From positions 682,001 through 746,000 of the forward strand of contig NZ_CP075691.1 of NCBI RefSeq assembly GCF_020026305.1: a stretch of DNA of 64,000 bases. The letters run 5' to 3'. The DNA is from Streptomyces sp. 135 (GTDB taxonomy: Bacteria > Actinomycetota > Actinomycetes > Streptomycetales > Streptomycetaceae). Below the pieces are notes generated by a model. The model saw nothing but the letters and a program-made list of their open reading frames with translations, was not told the origin of the DNA and made no database searches. This document shows, piece by piece, positions 62,251 to 64,000 of the stretch. Each line of letters opens with the position of its first letter. The stretch's first letter is position 1. A program made the translations under genes and the position numbers.

Positions 62251-63452
62251 GCAGCAGGCTCCTCAGAGTTGGACGACATCGACGTCAAGGGGCCTGCGGC
62301 GGCAGCAGCCTGTTCTGCCATCAGCTTCAAAACGGGTGTGACGCCACTTCCCGGTAGCACCGGGGCGCCGAGGGCTGCGAACCCCGTCTCGAGTGCGGCC
62401 AGCGCGGTGACCAGGTCGAGCGGGTCGACGTGGCCGCAGTGACCGATCCGCACGACGTGGTCGGCCAGTTCTCCGTTGCCGGTGGTCAGCTGGACGCCTG
62501 TGTGCTCGACCACCGCATCGACGAGATTCTGCGCGTCCACTCCGGGTGGTGTGAACGCGGCCGTCACGATGCCGTTGCGCGCCACATCTGGGGTCAGCAG
62601 CCGGAGTCCGAGGCCGCGCATGCCCGCTCTGGCCATCCGGCCGAGCTCCGCATGCCGCCGTTGGCGCTGCTCCATGCCTTCGGCGAGTACCTGGTCGAGC
62701 GCCGCGGACAACTGGAGCAGCACGCCGATCGCCGGCGTCCAGGGGGTACGCGGGATGGAGTGGTTCAGGCTGTCACGCGTGATCGTCCAGTCGAAGTAGT
62801 ACCGCATATGCCCGGCCTCGGCGTGCCGGCGCCAGGCGCGTTCACTGACCGAGACGAAAGAGACTCCTGGTGGCGCCATCAGCGCCTTCTGAGTCCCGCT
62901 GACCACGACGTCCAACCCCCACGCGTCGGCCCGCATTTCGCAGCCGCCGACCCCGGAGGCCGAGTCCACTATCGTCAGCACGTTGCGAGTCGCTCGCCCG
63001 AAGGCCTCAAGGTCGGTGACGACGCCTGTGGAGGTCTCGCAGTGCACGACGATCGCCGCGACGATCTGCGAGTCGGCCTCCAGACGGGCTTCGACAACGG
63101 CAGGGTCCGGCTCGCAACCCGGCGCGACGTCGAGCACGACGGTCTCGAGGCCGTAAGCGCGGCACAGCTCCACCCAGCGCCTTCCAAAGGCACCGTTGTC
63201 CACCACGAGTACCTTTTCCCCTGGGCTGAAGAGGTTTTGCACCGCGCTCTCGAACGCACCGGTGGTGCTGGACGTGAAGACCAGCACGTCCCCCGCGGTA
63301 CCGAGCACATGCCTGAGCCCGTCGATGATGCGTGTGAATATGCGTGCGAAGTCCACGGTGCGCTCGTCGACCATGGGATGCGTCGCCGCCGCGATGACCG
63401 CGGGCGGCAGCGGGGTCGGACCGGGTATGGCCAATCTGTCCTTGTAGATCAT
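62247..63452 (-). CDS. Class V PLP-dependent aminotransferase
   Basis: 401 residues. PLP Lys in SGTQKALMAPPG, phosphate-binding FTSSTTGAFESAVQNL, and IVDSASGVGGCEM with the Asp contacting the pyridine. It resembles alanine-glyoxylate/serine-glyoxylate aminotransferases. It transfers an amino group between an amino acid and a keto acid and would act on a precursor of the NRPS product. Overlaps the A-PCP start by four bases, so it is the gene before it in the operon. Confidence 0.9.
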   Translation of the reverse strand: MIYKDRLAIPGPTPLPPAVIAAATHPMVDERTVDFARIFTRIIDGLRHVLGTAGDVLVFTSSTTGAFESAVQNLFSPGEKVLVVDNGAFGRRWVELCRAYGLETVVLDVAPGCEPDPAVVEARLEADSQIVAAIVVHCETSTGVVTDLEAFGRATRNVLTIVDSASGVGGCEMRADAWGLDVVVSGTQKALMAPPGVSFVSVSERAWRRHAEAGHMRYYFDWTITRDSLNHSIPRTPWTPAIGVLLQLSAALDQVLAEGMEQRQRRHAELGRMARAGMRGLGLRLLTPDVARNGIVTAAFTPPGVDAQNLVDAVVEHTGVQLTTGNGELADHVVRIGHCGHVDPLDLVTALAALETGFAALGAPVLPGSGVTPVLKLMAEQAAAAAGPLTSMSSNSEEPAA

Positions 63453-63518
63453 CTTCCTGATTCCTTCGTGCCGCGGTGGTCCGGCTTCGTCAAAGGCTCG
63501 TCCGCAGTCAAGTACCGC

Positions 63519-64000
63519 TCAGCCGACCGTCGCCTCACTGCCGCTGTCCGGCACGTGCGGTTTGTTCTGCACCGGTAGCTCTGGTTGCTCAACCCTGGCC
63601 AGGGCAAGGGCGAACAGTGCCGTGCCCACCACCGCGACCACAGCACAGCCCACCAGCACCGGGCGCAGGCCGAACAGGATGCCGAGCGGGCCGGCTACGG
63701 CGAAGCCGACCGGCTGGGCGATCTCCGAGGCCATCAGATCGAAGGCGGCCACCCGGCCGAGTACCGCGCTCGGTACGGCTCGCTGCATGAGGGTCTGGAA
63801 GAACACTCCTTGCAGGCCGATCGCGCAGCCGGAGAGCACTGCGGCACCCGCCACCACCACCGTCGGCACGCCAGAACCGAGGGCCAACGCCTCGAAGACG
63901 ATCAGCGGTGGCAGCCACGCTATGAAGACCACCGGTTGCTTCGGCTTGATCCGGCTGGAGGTGAACTCCGCGCAGAGCACGCCGAGGGTCATGCAGGTGC
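63519..64000 (-). CDS. MFS transporter, C-terminal part (runs off the window)
   Basis: The visible 160 residues end at 63519 and continue beyond the right edge. Four hydrophobic helices and the GCAIGLQGVFFQTLMQRAVP loop with RVAAFDLM are typical of MFS (drug efflux type) transporters. It precedes the aminotransferase gene by 66 bases on the same strand, so it probably exports or protects against the cluster product. The start lies outside the window. Confidence 0.85.
   Translation of the reverse strand, partial: TCMTLGVLCAEFTSSRIKPKQPVVFIAWLPPLIVFEALALGSGVPTVVVAGAAVLSGCAIGLQGVFFQTLMQRAVPSAVLGRVAAFDLMASEIAQPVGFAVAGPLGILFGLRPVLVGCAVVAVVGTALFALALARVEQPELPVQNKPHVPDSGSEATVG

Overview
The window is high-GC actinobacterial DNA, almost certainly from a Streptomyces chromosome. 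Supporting signs are strong third-position G/C, frequent GTG and TTG starts, a Tat-exported amidase, an SNF2/SWIM gene pair, a DUF3516 helicase, a Streptomyces-type xylAB locus and an NRPS cluster. Everything is read from sequence alone; family names are motif recognition, not database hits.

Region 1 (1-~9020) is the right end of an integrated phage-like element. It holds the end of a probable DNA methyltransferase, a family A DNA polymerase with proofreading domain, a sigma-like protein, small unknown proteins, a DUF2637 membrane protein with a C-terminal HTH, an XRE/TPR regulator and two small genes, one Cys-rich. Genes are separated by GC-rich stem-loops. Two promoters carry the same 16-bp palindrome between -35 and -10. 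The element ends inside a GH109-type gene, of which only the C-terminal part remains (9025-9435). The integrase and other junction lie left of the window.

Region 2 (~9.4-45.0 kb) is ordinary chromosome: a secreted PNGase A-like protein, an L,D-transpeptidase lipoprotein, an asymmetric two-gene ABC exporter, a YdjM-like membrane protein, a DUF3516 helicase, TesB thioesterase, an AlkZ-like winged-helix protein, and a series of small enzymes and regulators including a PadR gene with a clear operator. A desaturase, the SNF2/SWIM pair, a phytase-like esterase, the xylA/xylB-ROK locus and a Tat amidase follow. Last comes a GAF regulator separated from an ExaC-type aldehyde dehydrogenase by a 24-bp tandem repeat array.

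Region 3 (45.0-55.9 kb) is a decayed accessory island. It holds frameshifted remains of an alpha/beta hydrolase, a histidine kinase, an IS5/IS112-type transposase, an AfsR-like regulator and an IS21-like transposase. Intact among them are a cyanate module (LysR, carbonic anhydrase, cyanase, deaminase), an epimerase-type oxidoreductase and an SDR. The last 57 bp of the aldehyde dehydrogenase gene reappear (53/57) at 55740-55796, directly against a truncated tyrosine-integrase end.

Region 4 (56.3-64.0 kb, minus strand) is part of an NRPS cluster: MFS exporter (cut by the window end), class V aminotransferase, A-PCP protein, D-2-hydroxyacid dehydrogenase and C-A-PCP protein, most with stop/start overlaps. 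The A-PCP enzyme has Ser in place of the Asp that normally holds the substrate alpha-amino group. With the dehydrogenase beside it, this suggests that module loads a non-alpha-amino acid, for example a hydroxy or keto acid.
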